A stretch of 60,000 bases of DNA, taken from contig CM055114.1 of NCBI GenBank assembly GCA_029204225.1, positions 14,655,371 to 14,715,370 on the forward strand, in the 5' to 3' direction. The notes beneath the pieces are model-generated. The model was given only the letters and a program-made list of their open reading frames with translations, searched no databases and was not told where the DNA came from. Position 1 is the first letter of the stretch, and every line of letters starts with the position of its first letter. Source of the stretch: Diphasiastrum complanatum (lineage: Eukaryota > Streptophyta > Lycopodiopsida > Lycopodiales > Lycopodiaceae). Shown piece after piece: positions 24,495-36,739 of this stretch. A program made the translations under genes and the position numbers.

Positions 24495-24830
24495 TGGCCC
24501 AATGCAGACTTCTTCGACAGGGGGAGCTCTCTATTTCCTAACCTTCATCAATGACTTCTCTCGAAGGACTGCTACTTAATTTTTGAAAAACAAATCAGAA
24601 GCTTTTAATCAAACAGTTCAAGGCGTCTGCTGAAAATCAGACCTAGAGGAAGATCAAAGCTCTACGCACTAATGGAGGGGGAGAATTTATCTCCACAAAA
24701 TTCAAAGACTTCTGCAAGGCCAATGGAATACATCAACAGTACACAACAAGCTACTCACCACAGTCCAATGGTGTAGCTGAAAGGAAGAATCAGACATTCA
24801 TCGAAAGTGCCAAGAGCATGCATCGATGAA
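24495..24830 (+). pseudogene. Ty1/copia integrase core remnant
   Basis: Two frames are readable. TGGALYFLTFINDFSRRTAT near 24,520-24,580 covers the first catalytic Asp region (FIDDFSRK), with D retained. IKALRTNGGGEFISTKF, then TTSYSPQSNGVAERKNQT at 24,655-24,800, covers the second Asp region and the catalytic Glu. In the second block the usual LRSDNGGEF reads LRTNGGGEF, so the catalytic Asp is lost. A frameshift and stops separate the blocks. Confidence 0.9.
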
Positions 24831-24839
24831 CTTTTCTCA

Positions 24840-25210
24840 ATTGAGATGGCTTTGCCTAAGGTAAACTTATGTGCATATGGTCAAATTTTGGTCATAATTC
24901 ATCAATTTGAAGCTCATATATAGCTGCCACCACCGCTGCATCTAAAATAACATAGTCAAGCACACTCTTCCCAAGGGAGTCGTATCTTAAACCTCTTGAA
25001 TTGTTGATTGTTTTGATACCACTAATCATTTTCAGATTAAAACATCTTCATGATGATAGCAAGCCACCATGTCCATGACCACCAATGTGACATTTGGTAT
25101 TCCAAGCAATATGTAGCATTAGGAAATCAAGAAATTTTGGCACCAAATTTGATTCGTGTTCCCATATTTCAATGAAAGCCATTAAGTCAACTTTAAGGTA
25201 TTATGCTTGA
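24840..25210 (-). pseudogene. LINE-type endonuclease fragment (tentative)
   Basis: The minus strand reads VDLMAFIEIWEHES, then HIGGHGHGGLLSS, then SLGKSVLDYVILDAAVVAAI and DEL.PKFDHMHISL. The order resembles the APE-type endonuclease of plant LINEs, where an ETW motif, a G-rich loop, a S-x-x-DYV motif and a SDH-P motif follow each other. Here the spacing is shortened and a stop is present. The assignment rests on weak motif order only. Confidence 0.4.
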
Positions 25211-25256
25211 GAACTTATCCTCTAATAGATCATTAATGTTTCAGACACCTGTTCAC

Positions 25257-25261
25257 GTGTG

Positions 25262-25330
<69 letters not shown>
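25257..25330. repeat. (GT)n microsatellite
   Basis: About 37 GT units with one GC interruption, followed by AAATATATATAAG. Confidence 0.98.
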
Positions 25331-25334
<4 letters not shown>

Positions 25335-25428
25335 ATATATAAGTTGCTTGTGCCCGTCGATGACGGGCAATGGGCACTTACGCACAAAAAGGGTTTATAT
25401 ATTTTTGGAGGTTGTGTTTTTTAAAACG

Positions 25429-25528
<100 letters not shown>

Positions 25529-25739
25529 AACCAACATGACTACATAATGAAAGAGATGATACAATATGAACAGTCATGAGACTCTATCAGCTAACTAAAT
25601 AATAATATCAAACAGCTCTAAAATAGCAAGGGCCCAATGGGTTTTAAGATAAAACACCTTAAGAAGTGTGCAGGCATAAACTAGTCATTGTCACTACATC
25701 TAATTCCTGATCCAGGAATTCTCCTTAAGGTACGTCGTC

Positions 25740-26145
25740 AATTTCTTTGAAGCATGAGCTCTTATGTGAGATACATTGGGTTAATTGCTGATTTTTTAAT
25801 ACCTTGCATGTAAACTACATCAACTAGTCATTTTTTAACATCAACTGTCGAAGGTTATACTCATTGGAAACGTTCCTACCAAAGGCCACATTAGATAAAC
25901 AGCCTCTGCTATCGCAAGCATGCCTACAAGAACAATAAATGTTATTTGTCCTTTGAAATTCATTGAGGTCCATTTCTTAAATTTCTTTGTAGCATGAGCT
26001 CTTATATCAGAGTCAAATTGTGTTAGTTGCTGATTTTTCAACACCTTGCAATTAAATCCATTCCGAGTCTTTGTTTTTCTCACTCCACTGTCAAAGGTTA
26101 GTACTCATTGGAAACATTTCTACCAAATGCAACATTAGATCAACA
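25740..26145. repeat. Diverged direct repeat, two ~160-bp copies
   Basis: Copies at about 25,740-25,902 and 25,980-26,142 share AATTTCTTTG.AGCATGAGCTCTTAT at the start and CTCATTGGAAAC.TT.CTACCAAA near the end, in the same orientation. A minus-strand open frame (25,841-26,083) with one hydrophobic segment overlaps copy 2, but nothing else supports it as an exon. Confidence 0.7.
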
Positions 26146-27013
26146 CTCATTGCATATTCCTTGTAAATTTGTAAATATGGCTCATTAATTGTAGCTTCTG
26201 ATTTGTAAGCAGGCTTGCTTAAACTTTATCTGACCTCAGCAGAAGGATAATAATAGCATGAAGACATGGCATGATTCAAAATTCATCTTTTATGAATATT
26301 TGTCTACTATCAAGCCCTATTTAAGCAAAAAGTACGATAACTTAGCAGCGCCAACATTCAAAATTAGTTTTGCTACAGGGACTGGTTCATGATTAGTCAA
26401 CAACAAGATGCAGTTAACTTGCACAATGACATTTGAAAATATGATCTTGCATTTCATACAGCTTTGTCCAAGTCCACCTACTCAGATGCAATTTTGGGTC
26501 ATATTCTTGTATAGTTGGTGCAACCAAGTCTCCTGCTGAGTACAAAATTCTGGTGTCCCCAAGTTGTCATTTGTATGGAACTGCTTCAATGGTACAACAG
26601 GATACTATACACATGTGACATCATTTAAAAGTAGCAACCAATTGCTTTTATGCATTCCTCAAACCCACAAAGTCATGAAATCTCTTAAAATCAGCTATAC
26701 ACCATAGCAGACATATGCTCATAAATGTTTTCTCTTAAGTATCCCATTTCAAACATACTTCTTGATCAACTAAAACTCAAGAAATATTTCAGTACATGCC
26801 AATGGATGAAGGTGTAGATGTCTCTGTCCAGCACTTTGTGAAGAGAAGAACCAAAAATTTAAAAGCTCTTCTCAATACCATTGGTAAAACTTACTACAAG
26901 AGACACCAATCCACTTAACATCAACCACATGTGAAGAAAAAGCAGCTTTCTTATCACTGTCTAGTGGTCAAAATCTGAGGTAAATAGTATACATTTTGGA
27001 GTCGTAGTTATCC
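26146..27013. other. Noncoding, probable 3' flank or UTR of the AsmA-like gene
   Basis: No gene seen. It lies immediately 3' of the minus-strand stop at 27,014, so part of it is likely 3' UTR. The polyadenylation site was not resolved. Confidence 0.4.
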
Positions 27014-30000
27014 TCAGGCTTTATCTCTGCTGGTAGCCCAAGGCAAGGAACTTATTGGCTTTGGAGGACGCTCCTCAGAAAGAGATAACTGTTCTACAAT
27101 ATGTTCCATGTACGGACCAGCTCTCTGATACAATGCAAGTTGAGCAATATTGAACCCAGCATGTATAAAATCAACCTGAGGTTGGTCGAGAGTACCCTTT
27201 ATTGGAATCTGCTCATCAAAGGGTAATGTGCTCAAAAGATGTGCATTCGTAGCACTTGAACCAGTTGAAGCTCAGAAAGTTTCATTCTAGTAGCAAAGCT
27301 TAAGCAACATATAGAAATGGCCATACATGTTGTGAACATAAGCAGGGATGTTTTAAGCACAGGTTTCAGAGCTGAACATACAAAGCTGAGATACTATACA
27401 TTGCAACAAAAAAGCTAAAGAAAGTACGAACGAAAAGTTTTTGCATATCACCTGTAAATAATAGTCCAGAGGAAGCTTAGCGAAACCCAGAAGGTCTTTC
27501 AATGTGGTATTCGGAATTCCTAACATCATCTGAATTGTCTCGTCAACAAGATCAACTCTACCCCAGGTAGCCAAGTGAACCTTGTCTGTTGTTATTAGAG
27601 CACAGTAAGAGCATTCACATGGACATTTTATGATGAAAGGAATCAACCAATTAGCATGCATGGTATGAAGCAATTGATTGAAACAGACCTATTTTGTGAG
27701 GCAGAAAATCCCTACAGAAATCTTCTTTCAGCGCATTTAGTTAGACTGAGAAAAGAATAGCTTTCTGTTTAAAACCAGCTCAATGCTAGCAGCTGTTCAG
27801 ATGTAATGTCATTGGTACCTGCTATTAGAAGATCAATACGAGAACACTTCAAGCAATCATCCACTTCAAGGTCCACTTCAATTGTGGAAGTCCGCAATTT
27901 GATCTCCCGGTTGCCTTTGATAATATCACCTTTTGACAACAGCGAGAGAACACCATCCACAATTGGTCCCCGTGCAACAACCTTTTAACATGCAATGATT
28001 GAACAAGGAGTCACGCTTCCCCTTCAAGAAGCATAGCTACTTGTGAGCAACCAAGTAACTGACCAATCAAAGGCCTGTAAATGCAAGCTCTACACTTCAC
28101 AGTTGCGATGGACTTGCTCAAATGTGCTAATTTCACAAAGCGGAATCTTATTGGAAAACAAAGCAGCTCTTCATTTGTGCAAAATAGAAAATGCTTAAAT
28201 TAATTATAAATGTATTGAGTGCACAAGTAGGACCACATGCTCATCAGGACCAAACTAGCTTCCCTGAGTTTTTCTGAACTCTAGTTAAGAGCAAAATTGA
28301 TCAGAAACACAAACATGATAAAAGTGAAGTCTAGTCAACAATATGCTTTACACTGCTAAAACTATCCAAAACAATTTGGCAAAAAGTTATCCTTACCATT
28401 TCCATTGGTTCGATCCTGATTTTATGTTGTTGTGCAGGCAGGACCATATCATGGGGGAAAATCTGGAGGATTACATCTGGCATGTCTTCATCCTTAACAA
28501 CTGGGCCCATGATGTCACCAAGAAGAGGGTTTATGCGTGAGAGGTACAACTGACCTACAGCTGGTGTAAGATCCATCTGCAAAAAGATCAAGATACCAGT
28601 CTAGACTAACTATATCCAATATGATAGCCAATATATCACAACAACCATATTTTAGCATATCCAGTTGATAAACATCACCTGCAACTGCCATTTCAGTTTG
28701 GTGCAACAAAGAAAGCCTAGATAAACTTCTTACTTTATATTTATTGCTTACCTCCACATTTAAAGTTCAGCTACATATTTGATGGCGTTTCACACAACTA
28801 GGTCTTAAAGGTAAAAAGTGTGAGAAGATTATTGATATTTAGCTTTTTGCTTACCTCCATCTTTATAGGTTTGATTAACTCAATTCTTTTTGTTTTCCTA
28901 TTGATAAATCCAGTCATCTCTGCATGAGTATTGTCAGACCATAATGTAGCTTGAACTGGAGAGAGTTCAGATTTAGGATCTGCTAACTGGCGTAGTGCTT
29001 CATTGTCATCCATTGCCCATTTGTCTATTAGCACGTCCAAAACAAGTCGGTTCCCCAGAACAGCTGCAGCATCACCAGGAAAAGAAAGATGACCATCAAG
29101 AACTTCCAGATTACCATTGGGAGCCTTGACCTTAGCCACTAGTGTGACGTTTTTTGCAGGTTCAACTCTTTTCACTCTCTTGATAGGACGAACAGGTTGT
29201 CGCTTCAACCTAGACAGTTTATGAGGAGGGACAACAGCAAGTGCTAATCTAGAAAGACCAGTATGTTGATCTTTCTTCAAGTCAATACAAGGTGATGTGA
29301 TTGTGCAGTCTCCTGCAAAAGAGGATGAAATCAATAAGCATCTTATGCCTGGCTGGTATAAAATTTTGCAGCAGAAAATAATTCTGACATAACAAACTAA
29401 ATAAAAGTTCTAGTGCAAGTAACCTTTATTTTGCTTAAAGTACTCCACAAAAGATAGTTGCCCATCATCTTAACCAGCTAGATACTTGAGGTAAAATAAG
29501 CTGCAACTACTTTTCTGAACTTCTCACTTTCTCAAAACATCCAAAAGGGAAGCTAATATCTAAACTTTCTAATTGAGTCTAGTGCACCACTGAATGATAT
29601 CGGATCATATATAAAAACTTAACCGGACTACTTACCAAAATCACTCTTTCCCATGATTATTGCCCAAAGAAATGCTTTTGTCTTTAATTCAGGAATCGAA
29701 AGAACACTTTCTTCGTCAATGTTCTTCAATGAAATTCCTTGCAGCTGCACAGGTTTTGTCCAACCAAGAGAAGCCTTTTCTATTGACAATTTCCCTGTTA
29801 TCAATGTGAAGCAAGACCTTTCAGTCATCCAGCACTTGATATCATCTACAGATACATCTATCAAAGTATTTGCTCAGTCTCTAAATGGTTCTCAGAAGAG
29901 TATGAATCACAAATTTCTTCTGTAGTGCAAGTATAGTGTTCATCCTGTAAATATAGTTGACAAGCAGGCCCTCCTCGTTTTTTTTAAACAGTGAGAGTTT

Positions 30001-30375
30001 GATGTGTTGGTCAGATATGGTGATGAGAATTTGACCAGATAAGGCCAAAATACCTGTGATTGCTTGATTTGCTAAGGAAATAGCTGCAGCAAGTCCTGCT
30101 TCTGTAGATAGGAAGGTCGGAGTGCCCACTACAGCAACTATCGCCACCAAAAACAATGTACCCACAAACTTGACAAACACCCGAACAAGTTTGCTTGTTA
30201 GATGTACTGCCGTCTGCACCTTAGAATTCTTTCCATAGTTATGTTCTTTTATGCTTTTGAGCTCTGACGATGGTCCAATATGTTGGCTCTCGGAGCACAT
30301 GGTACTTAGCAAACAATGGTGTTGAATTCTCAGGAGAAAAACTGAGTCCAAATGCTCGGATGGCGCAAATATATC
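27014..30375 (-). CDS. AsmA-like membrane-anchored protein, 3' seven exons
   Basis: Seven exons on the minus strand, all with GT/AG ends: 30,375-30,054; 29,794-29,636; 29,312-28,855; 28,576-28,397; 27,981-27,819; 27,585-27,452; 27,208-27,014. They total 1,611 bp, keep phase at every junction, contain no internal stop, and end at a TGA (27,016-27,014). The protein part (536 aa) has a membrane segment near residues 60-82 (FVKFVGTLFLVAIVAVVGTP), followed by KLSIEKASLGWTKPVQLQG and ISLKNIDEESVLSIPELKT. That order, an N-terminal TM followed by a W-containing beta repeat, is typical of AsmA/DUF748/TamB proteins. IPIKGTLDQPQVDF near the C-terminus also fits. Such proteins form hydrophobic-groove bridges for lipid transport. 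That function is inferred here, as is any organelle location. The exon before 30,375 (N-terminus, possible transit peptide) was not found. The intact frame, unlike everything around it, argues for a working gene. Confidence 0.82.
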
Positions 30376-31060
30376 CTGTAAAGAATGCGTTTGTGCATTT
30401 CGTAAGCGGTTGACCAGGCAGATTCAAAAAGGAATAATAACAACACATGTTACAGCCACTAGAAGCAACTTGGGCTAGCCACGTTAGCTATCTACTGCTT
30501 CAATCATCTCTTCCTTATAAGAAATACCAACGAGGTAAGAAACACCAACCAGGCAAGCACACCTCCTTTCTGGATCAAGTACTAAGATATTTTCTCAGGA
30601 GGATGCTTTGAAGAGATGTAGAATGATCTTTCTGGCCACTTAGCATAAGGTCATTGACCAGGAATACCAATTAACTTCAGGCTTGGCATCAGGTCATGGA
30701 CCAAGTATGCCAATGTAAGGAACCTTGAAGGATTGCCCGAAATCCCAGGTAGATTCTCCCCATTTTTGGTGTTTCCTTTCACCTAACTAATCATTGCTGC
30801 AAGACCCCGCCTAATCTTCAACCTACTAACTACTTCAAAATAGGTAATGGATCTCCCTCAAACACTTGAACTGCACTAATCGAACCTGAGCAGTGATTGT
30901 CAACTTTGACATCAACTTCTTGAAAACTACTTTGGCCCTGTGCTGAAACTGGCTGCCTTTAAAAGTTTTTACAGCTGAGTCGAATACTCAAATCAGCAGG
31001 TTTTCAAGCCTTTCAACTAAGAGTCTTCATACTGGAGGCCATGGCCTAACTGAAAAAAAT
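30376..31060. other. Upstream intron or 5' region of the AsmA-like gene
   Basis: The minus strand shows a 3' splice site (TTCTTTACAG) at 30,376-30,385, so at least one more exon lies upstream. No convincing ATG exon with a donor was found. Confidence 0.45.
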
Positions 31061-32459
31061 TTGCAACTTTATTGCAAATTCTTTTTGCATTCCGGCGTAT
31101 CGCTCAATGGTGATACATATATGTTTTTTATATGTATCTTAGAAGCCCGTTCTGACCTATTCTGGCCGGAACATACTGTAGAATCTGTACAGTACGTTCT
31201 GGAACATACTGGGTCGGAACAGAGTGTTAAAAATAAATGTGTATCAGGCCGCGCGTTTTCCATTTCACAGTTTTAGAAGCTGAAAAGTGCTCCTTCATGG
31301 AGAACGGGATGAGCTGAGGGGATGGATCTGCTGCCTGTTTTTTGTCATCATGATTTGTGGTATGCTAGTGTGATCAATTGCATGATTGCCTAGTGATCAT
31401 ATTTTCGGATTTTAGTTCCCATTTCGTAGGTTTTTTTCATATCCTTTTCCTATGATGAGCATAGAACAGGCTGTAGGCATCAAATTTGCCTACTTTTTTG
31501 TGTGTTTGTTTCTTTCCACATGTATTCATCTGTGTGACCCTGTTCCTTTTTGCTATTTTCAAGTTTTGTTGATTTTTTGAATCCCCTACGTAGGCTAGAG
31601 TTAGGGTTTTTTTGCCAAAATAATTTTAGGGATCACCGTTTACGGTTCAGTGTTTACTGTTTGGTGTTTAGTGTTTGTTGTTTTACTGTTTTGTGTTTTG
31701 TATTTTGTATTTTGTATTTTGTATGAGTCAGATTCCTAGTGCAGGTCAGTCGCTGCAAAATCAGCAGCTATCCATCCCTGATTCTTGAGTGCAAAATTTG
31801 GAAATCAGAGTGGAATTCAGAAAGGGTTTGAAGTGCAGGTCCAGCGCTGATGGTACTTCTCCAAATCTGGAATTTTGGAACCATTGGGGGCCTCAAATTG
31901 GAGAGTTATTGAACAGATAGGTCGCTGATCAGACAGCGAGGGAGGAGAGCAAGAAAAATCAGAAATTGCTTGCACTTTTTGAGCCTTCAAACCTGTTTTT
32001 CCAGATCAGAAATCTCAGGTAGAATTCCAGTCAGTCCAGCGAGCAGGGGCCTTCTCCAATTCGGGATTTTTTGGACCTGTTTTTGGTTCCAAATTGGAAA
32101 TTGTTGAACTACCTGAGCTGCTAACCTGACCGCAAGGGTGAAGGACAAGTCAATCGGAAATTTGTTGTACTTTTCCAGCTTTTAAAGCTGATTTTTGGAG
32201 GCAGCAGATCCAAACTCCATCAGCGAGGGTTTTCCAAGAATCATTCACAAATTTTCCAGACTACCTTCACTTGGTTGCATGCAGATTGAGAAGACAGATT
32301 GTACAGCCGTGGAAGAATTGAGGGGGTTTCTTGCTTTTCTCTTTGGAAGTACAGTCCTAAGAAAGAGCTAAGTATTCTGCTTTCGTTTTTTCCAGTTTAG
32401 TCAATCTTTTTTCTTTTTTTTAGTCAGAAGATAAGGTACATCTCTTTCGGTTCCGAAAA
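31061..32459. other. Noncoding, possible LTR/leader of the Ty3 element
   Basis: No gene. At 31,148-31,225 there is an imperfect inverted arrangement of GTTCTGACC...GGTCGGAAC. At 31,645-31,725 there is a run of TGTTT(A/T)GTGTTT-like units, ending in four TTTTGTAT repeats. Gag starts at about 32,460, so this probably includes the element's leader or LTR, but no PBS was recognised. Confidence 0.4.
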
Positions 32460-33926
32460 TGACCACTCCTCAGGGACCTGATCAACCCCTGGAGAGAGGC
32501 ATTGACGAACTTGAAACATAAGCCTTTCGCCGAGGAACTCGACGAATTGGTTACCAAGGAGCAATATCTCCACTTGGTAACAGAGGTGGATGAGTTGAAA
32601 CTGGCTCTCGCCAATTTCAAATCCAATATGGACGACTCGTTCACCGAACTCAAAGGTTTAATTTTGAGCTCTGCAAAAGGAAGCCTTCCTTCCACTTCTC
32701 AGTTATCCCCTTCTCCCCTTCCATCAGTTTCGGGTGAGCCTATGCGGTCTCATCCCAGTGTCTTTAAAGACTTAAAGCCTCCTACGAAAGCCATACAAGA
32801 ACGTTTGTGCTTTGTGTGCATGGGCAAGGGACACACAGTCAGACAGTGTCCCAAGGGGCCATTCACTAAAAAAGAAAAGAAAGATAAAAAGCAAGTTCAT
32901 CTTGTTCAAACAGTAAGTTTCCCAAGTGACTCGGCAGCTTCCGAGATAAAAGTGTTTCATAAAGACCATAAACATTGTTGTCAACTAACTTCTGCAATGC
33001 TATCAAGACCCTTCAGCTTTGGGCCGCATGACCTAGTACGTATGCATGGGAAAGTTGGCAACCAGTCGTTAAAGTCATGGTTGATGATGGGGCAACCCAT
33101 AATTTCATCAACTACACCCTAGTTAAAAAACTCAGACTTTCAGAAGTACCATAGGTACATAGTTTCTTTAGCTAAGGGTGAGGACAAGAAAATTTGGGAA
33201 ACTATGGTAAGTAATTTAGATCTTGGTATTCAGGGGTATCAAGATAAAATAAACTTTCAGATAATGCACCTGGATCGCACAGATATTGTTCTCGGAAGAG
33301 ATTGGCTCTACAGCTTAGGACCTTCCCTCCACAGAAATTATCAAGAGAACACCCTCAACTTTCAGCATAAAGACCGAGAAATCCAGTTGCATGGGGAGCA
33401 TGATGTCCCCAACAGCCCTATGGTCTGCAGTTCAAAGCTCTGTCAGTTAATCGGAGACAACGACCATCAAGTATTCTTATGTGACTTTCAGTTTATTCCA
33501 GAAGTTTCTATTTCTAGTTCTTTATAGCAGAAAGTAAGCAAATTAGAAACTTTATTGTCTAAATTGATAGATGTTTTTCCTGAAGATTTACCGCATGGTT
33601 TACCACCTAGCAGAGATGTAGATCATGTAATAAACCTAGTACCAGCAGGCACAGCACCTGTTTCTAAACCTCCGTATCGGTTCAGCCAAACAGAGGATGA
33701 AGAAATAATTAGGCAGTTAACAGATTATCTTGGGAAAGGCCAAATTCAGACCAGTAGTTCACCATGGGCCTCACCAGTCCTTTTGGTGAAAAAGAAGGAG
33801 GGGTCTATGCGTCTTTGCGTAGATTACAGAGCCCTCAATAAAGTCACAATTAAGAATAAATACCCAATGCCTCGGGCAGACAAGTCGTTTGACCAACTCG
33901 ACGGGGCTAAATTTTTTAGTAAATGA
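32460..33926 (+). pseudogene. Ty3/gypsy gag-protease-RT relic (chromovirus), 5' half
   Basis: Gag starts MTTPQGPDQPLERGIDELE at 32,460 and shifts frame near 32,510. It continues through EELDELVTKEQYLHL to a CCHC knuckle, CFVCMGKGHTVRQC (about 32,808). Protease follows near 33,075 in a shifted frame as MVDDGATHNFI, with DDG where DSG is usual. Then come DRTDIVLGRDWLYSLGP and the RT start: [49 protein letters not shown] stop lies at 33,525-33,527. The reading breaks at 33,926, right after [12 protein letters not shown] and before the catalytic YxDD, where the sequence switches to the opposite strand of a related element. Confidence 0.93.
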
Positions 33927-35040
33927 GTCCGCACGCAAACTATGCGCGGTCTCCCAGGTAGCATCAGAAAGAGGCCTGCCATGCCAAGCAACCAAGTACT
34001 CACGGATCAAACGGTTGAGTAAACGCCTCTCCCGCCTATCCAATACCCTCGCTGGTCCATGGGTTACTTCTCCCTGCTCCTGGAATGCAAACAAACCATC
34101 AAACAAGAAGTTATCACCGTTATGTAAACTCGTTTCAATCTAGAAACATGAAATACAGGATGCACTTTACAAGTTTTAGGAAAATCTTACTTATAAGAAA
34201 CATCACTGATTCTTTTAACAAGTTTCCAGGGTCCACAATAACGCGGGGACAACTTGTAACATTTGCCCGTTTTAAGGGTCTTAGAGTCCTTGGGTACTTG
34301 GAGAAACACCATGTCTCCTACCACGCTCTCTAGGCGTGCGATGCTAATCAACGTAAGACTTAGCTCGATCTGTCGCTTGCCTAATATTAACCTTCGCTAA
34401 CTCAAGCATTTCATTCATTTGAGTTAGGAAATTAGCCGCACTAGGCACTCTCTGAGGAATTCCTACCGTAACAGGGCTAGCTGGCCTAAAACCATAATTA
34501 AGCTCGAAAGGACTCATCTTAGTACTCACATTTTTCTTGTCGTTGTAAGCAAACTCCAACAGTGGCAAGTACTTCTCCCACTGAGTTTGCTTATCCCCAA
34601 CAAATGCCCTAGGCATATCCTCTAAGGTCTGGTTGACTCTCTCAATTTGGCCATCCGTTTCAAGATGCTCCGTACTGCTCATTCTCAATTGGACTTCAAG
34701 TTTGGCCATAACTGCAGTCCAAAAGTTTCCAGTGAATCGAGTATCCCTGTCAGACACTATGGATGACGGTAATCCATGAGGTCTGAACACATGCTCAATA
34801 AACAAATTAGCTACTCCAGTCGCATCAATCTTTGTACGCATTGGAATAAAATGAGCCATCTTAGTGAGTCTGTCAACTATGACCAAGATAGAATCATGTT
34901 GTGACTGCGTACGAGGCTTAGTGATAAAATCCATGGAGATACTCTCCCATCTTCCACCTGGTATAGGTAGTTGGTGTAAAACTCCATGAATTTTAATCCT
35001 TTCAGCTTTATTGACCTGGCACTTCAAATAGTGTGTCACA
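33927..35040 (-). pseudogene. Ty3/gypsy integrase and chromodomain, inverted 3' half
   Basis: On the minus strand a 231-codon open frame (35,039-34,344) is an integrase with all three catalytic residues visible: D in SISMDFITK, D in IVSDRDTRFTG, E in DGQIERVNQTLED. It continues through FELNYGFRP. Then come broken frames with KVHPVFHVSRLK (near 34,150) and a chromodomain-like tail, ARVLDRRERRLLNRLIREYL and WHGRPLSDATWE (34,050-33,950). Chromodomains of this class guide integration to heterochromatin. The start is cut at CHYVTHYLKCQVN (35,040). The end joins head-on to the plus-strand RT relic. Confidence 0.93.
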
Positions 35041-35049
35041 TAATGACAA

Positions 35050-35790
35050 TATTAAGTAGTATCAAATGGTTCACCATCACCAAGACTACTTAATTTCAAG
35101 CCTATCTCCATAGGTGTAGCAACCGGCTTGCAATCTTCCATCTTGAACCGCTTCAAAATCTGCCCAATGTAGCGTTCTTGAGAGATGAAAATTCCAGCCC
35201 CTTCCTGTACAAATTCAAGACCAAGATAAAAGTGCAATAGGCCTAAATTTGAGGTTTCAAAAACCATACCAAGATCAAGTATTACGGCATCAATCTGCTG
35301 CTCATTACTTCCCGTAATAATAATATCATCAACATAAAACAAAATAATGATGATATAATCTGAAGTATGCTTGACATAAAGAGTAGATTCGCTAGGACTA
35401 TTAGTAAACCCGCGATCACAAAAATAGGCATGTATATTTCAATACCACATCCTCAGGGCTTGCTTCAGTCCATAAAGTGCCTTCTTGAGAAGACAAACTT
35501 TATTTTCTTGGCCTTCAACCAAAAAACCAGCAGGTTGTTGAAGGTACACTTCCTCATTGAGATCACCATTGAGGAATGATGTCTTTATGTCAAGTTGCCG
35601 CAAACGCCAACCAAAATGGGCAGCCAAAGAGGTTACTACCCTCATGGTAGTCATCCGAGCAGTAGGAGAAAAGGTCTCCTCATAATCAATCCCCTTTTGC
35701 TAAGCATAGTCTTTGGTAACAAGCCTTGCCTTGTACCTTTCAAGTGGGTCTTCATGAGTGAGTCATACTTATCTTGCATCACATCCGCCC
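35050..35790 (-). pseudogene. Ty1/copia reverse transcriptase relic
   Basis: The minus strand reads YKARLVTKDYA, a stop, then GIDYEETFSPTARMTTMRVV, LDIKTSFLNGDLNEEVYLQQ, KALYGLKQA, an in-frame TGA after MWY (35,436-35,438), and STLYVKHTSDY. The intact catalytic motif FYVDDIIITG follows at 35,340. It ends abruptly after GLKLSSLGDGEPFDTT at 35,052, before RNase H, exactly where the inverted Ty3 fragment begins. Only about two stops were seen, so this copy is younger than the copia relic at 1.3 kb. Confidence 0.92.
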
Positions 35791-36573
35791 AACATTGGTC
35801 TGCTCAAAAACAGGTTCTTCCGCAACATCTCCATGAGATGTAAGAGCAAAATCTGAAAATTCAGCATAGTCCACTGATTTTGTAGAGGCACGTGTCTTTC
35901 CATGAAAAAATGAACTTACATGGCTGTCCCGCAAAGTGGACAACAGCCACCATGGGACTGTTTTAGGCTGTCCAACAGCCATGTAACTGCTTGCAATTTG
36001 CTGTCCAAGATCTTCCAACACTGCACTTGGCTGTCCAAGACCTTCCAAAACTGGTCCTTGGTGTCCAACAGTTCTTGTAGGCTGATTTTGAGCAACAATG
36101 GGCGATTCTTGATGAACATTAGGCTCTAAACTTGATGAAGTGTTCGGCAATTCGAAACTGGTTGATTGCTGACCCTTATCTCCAGAAACAGACGATGGTT
36201 GCATGAAAATAGTAGCAACAAATCTAGAAATAGTAGAGGCCCCAACTGACAAACTGTAGCCGAAAAACTCATCCAGAAAGGCCTCATATGGACATACCAA
36301 TTCATCATAGGATACACCAAAAACGGATGGAGAATCGGATGACCCATCGGAACTGGCCGCAAGTGTAATCCCAAAGTACACACCAGGCGCACAAGTGAGG
36401 AATAGAAGAAATGCACTGGAACGAGGAACAGGATCCGCAACATCAATAGCAAGCATCGGAGCAATATCCACGTGTAGCTGGGAATGAGTATCAAAGCACA
36501 TATGAGCAACACTGAAGTATATGGCGGCAACATCCCCAAAAACTATCCAAGAGAGGAGAAGGAATTCTCTCAA
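35779..36573 (-). pseudogene. Linker ORF between integrase and RT of the copia element
   Basis: A 264-codon open minus-strand frame ends against the RT relic. Its second half is Ser/Gln/Pro-rich (EPNVHQESPIVAQNQPT, then GLGQPSAVLEDLGQQ, a short internal repeat), as the linker ahead of copia RT often is. The first half (YFSVAHMCFDTHSQ) has no domain. No integrase core was found upstream. Confidence 0.55.
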
Positions 36574-36739
36574 GGTACCCTGATGGTCTCGGAGAGGACA
36601 TAAGTCGTCACAACAGGTACTCCAAAAGTATCACACAAACTCCACAAAACACTGTACAGTAACTATAAGCAACTACAAGGCACTGTACATCAACTATAAG
36701 CAACTAATGTAGATGCATAAAGAAAACCAAGCGAGAAGA

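Noticed and set aside
25841-26083. 80-codon minus-strand ORF with a hydrophobic segment, as a 3' exon of the AsmA-like gene
   Set aside because: The gene already ends at a stop at 27,014, and this frame lies across one copy of a noncoding direct repeat.
34085-34333. Plus-strand ORFs over the inverted Ty3 fragment
   Set aside because: Antisense shadows of the integrase C-terminus and chromodomain, which read clearly on the minus strand.
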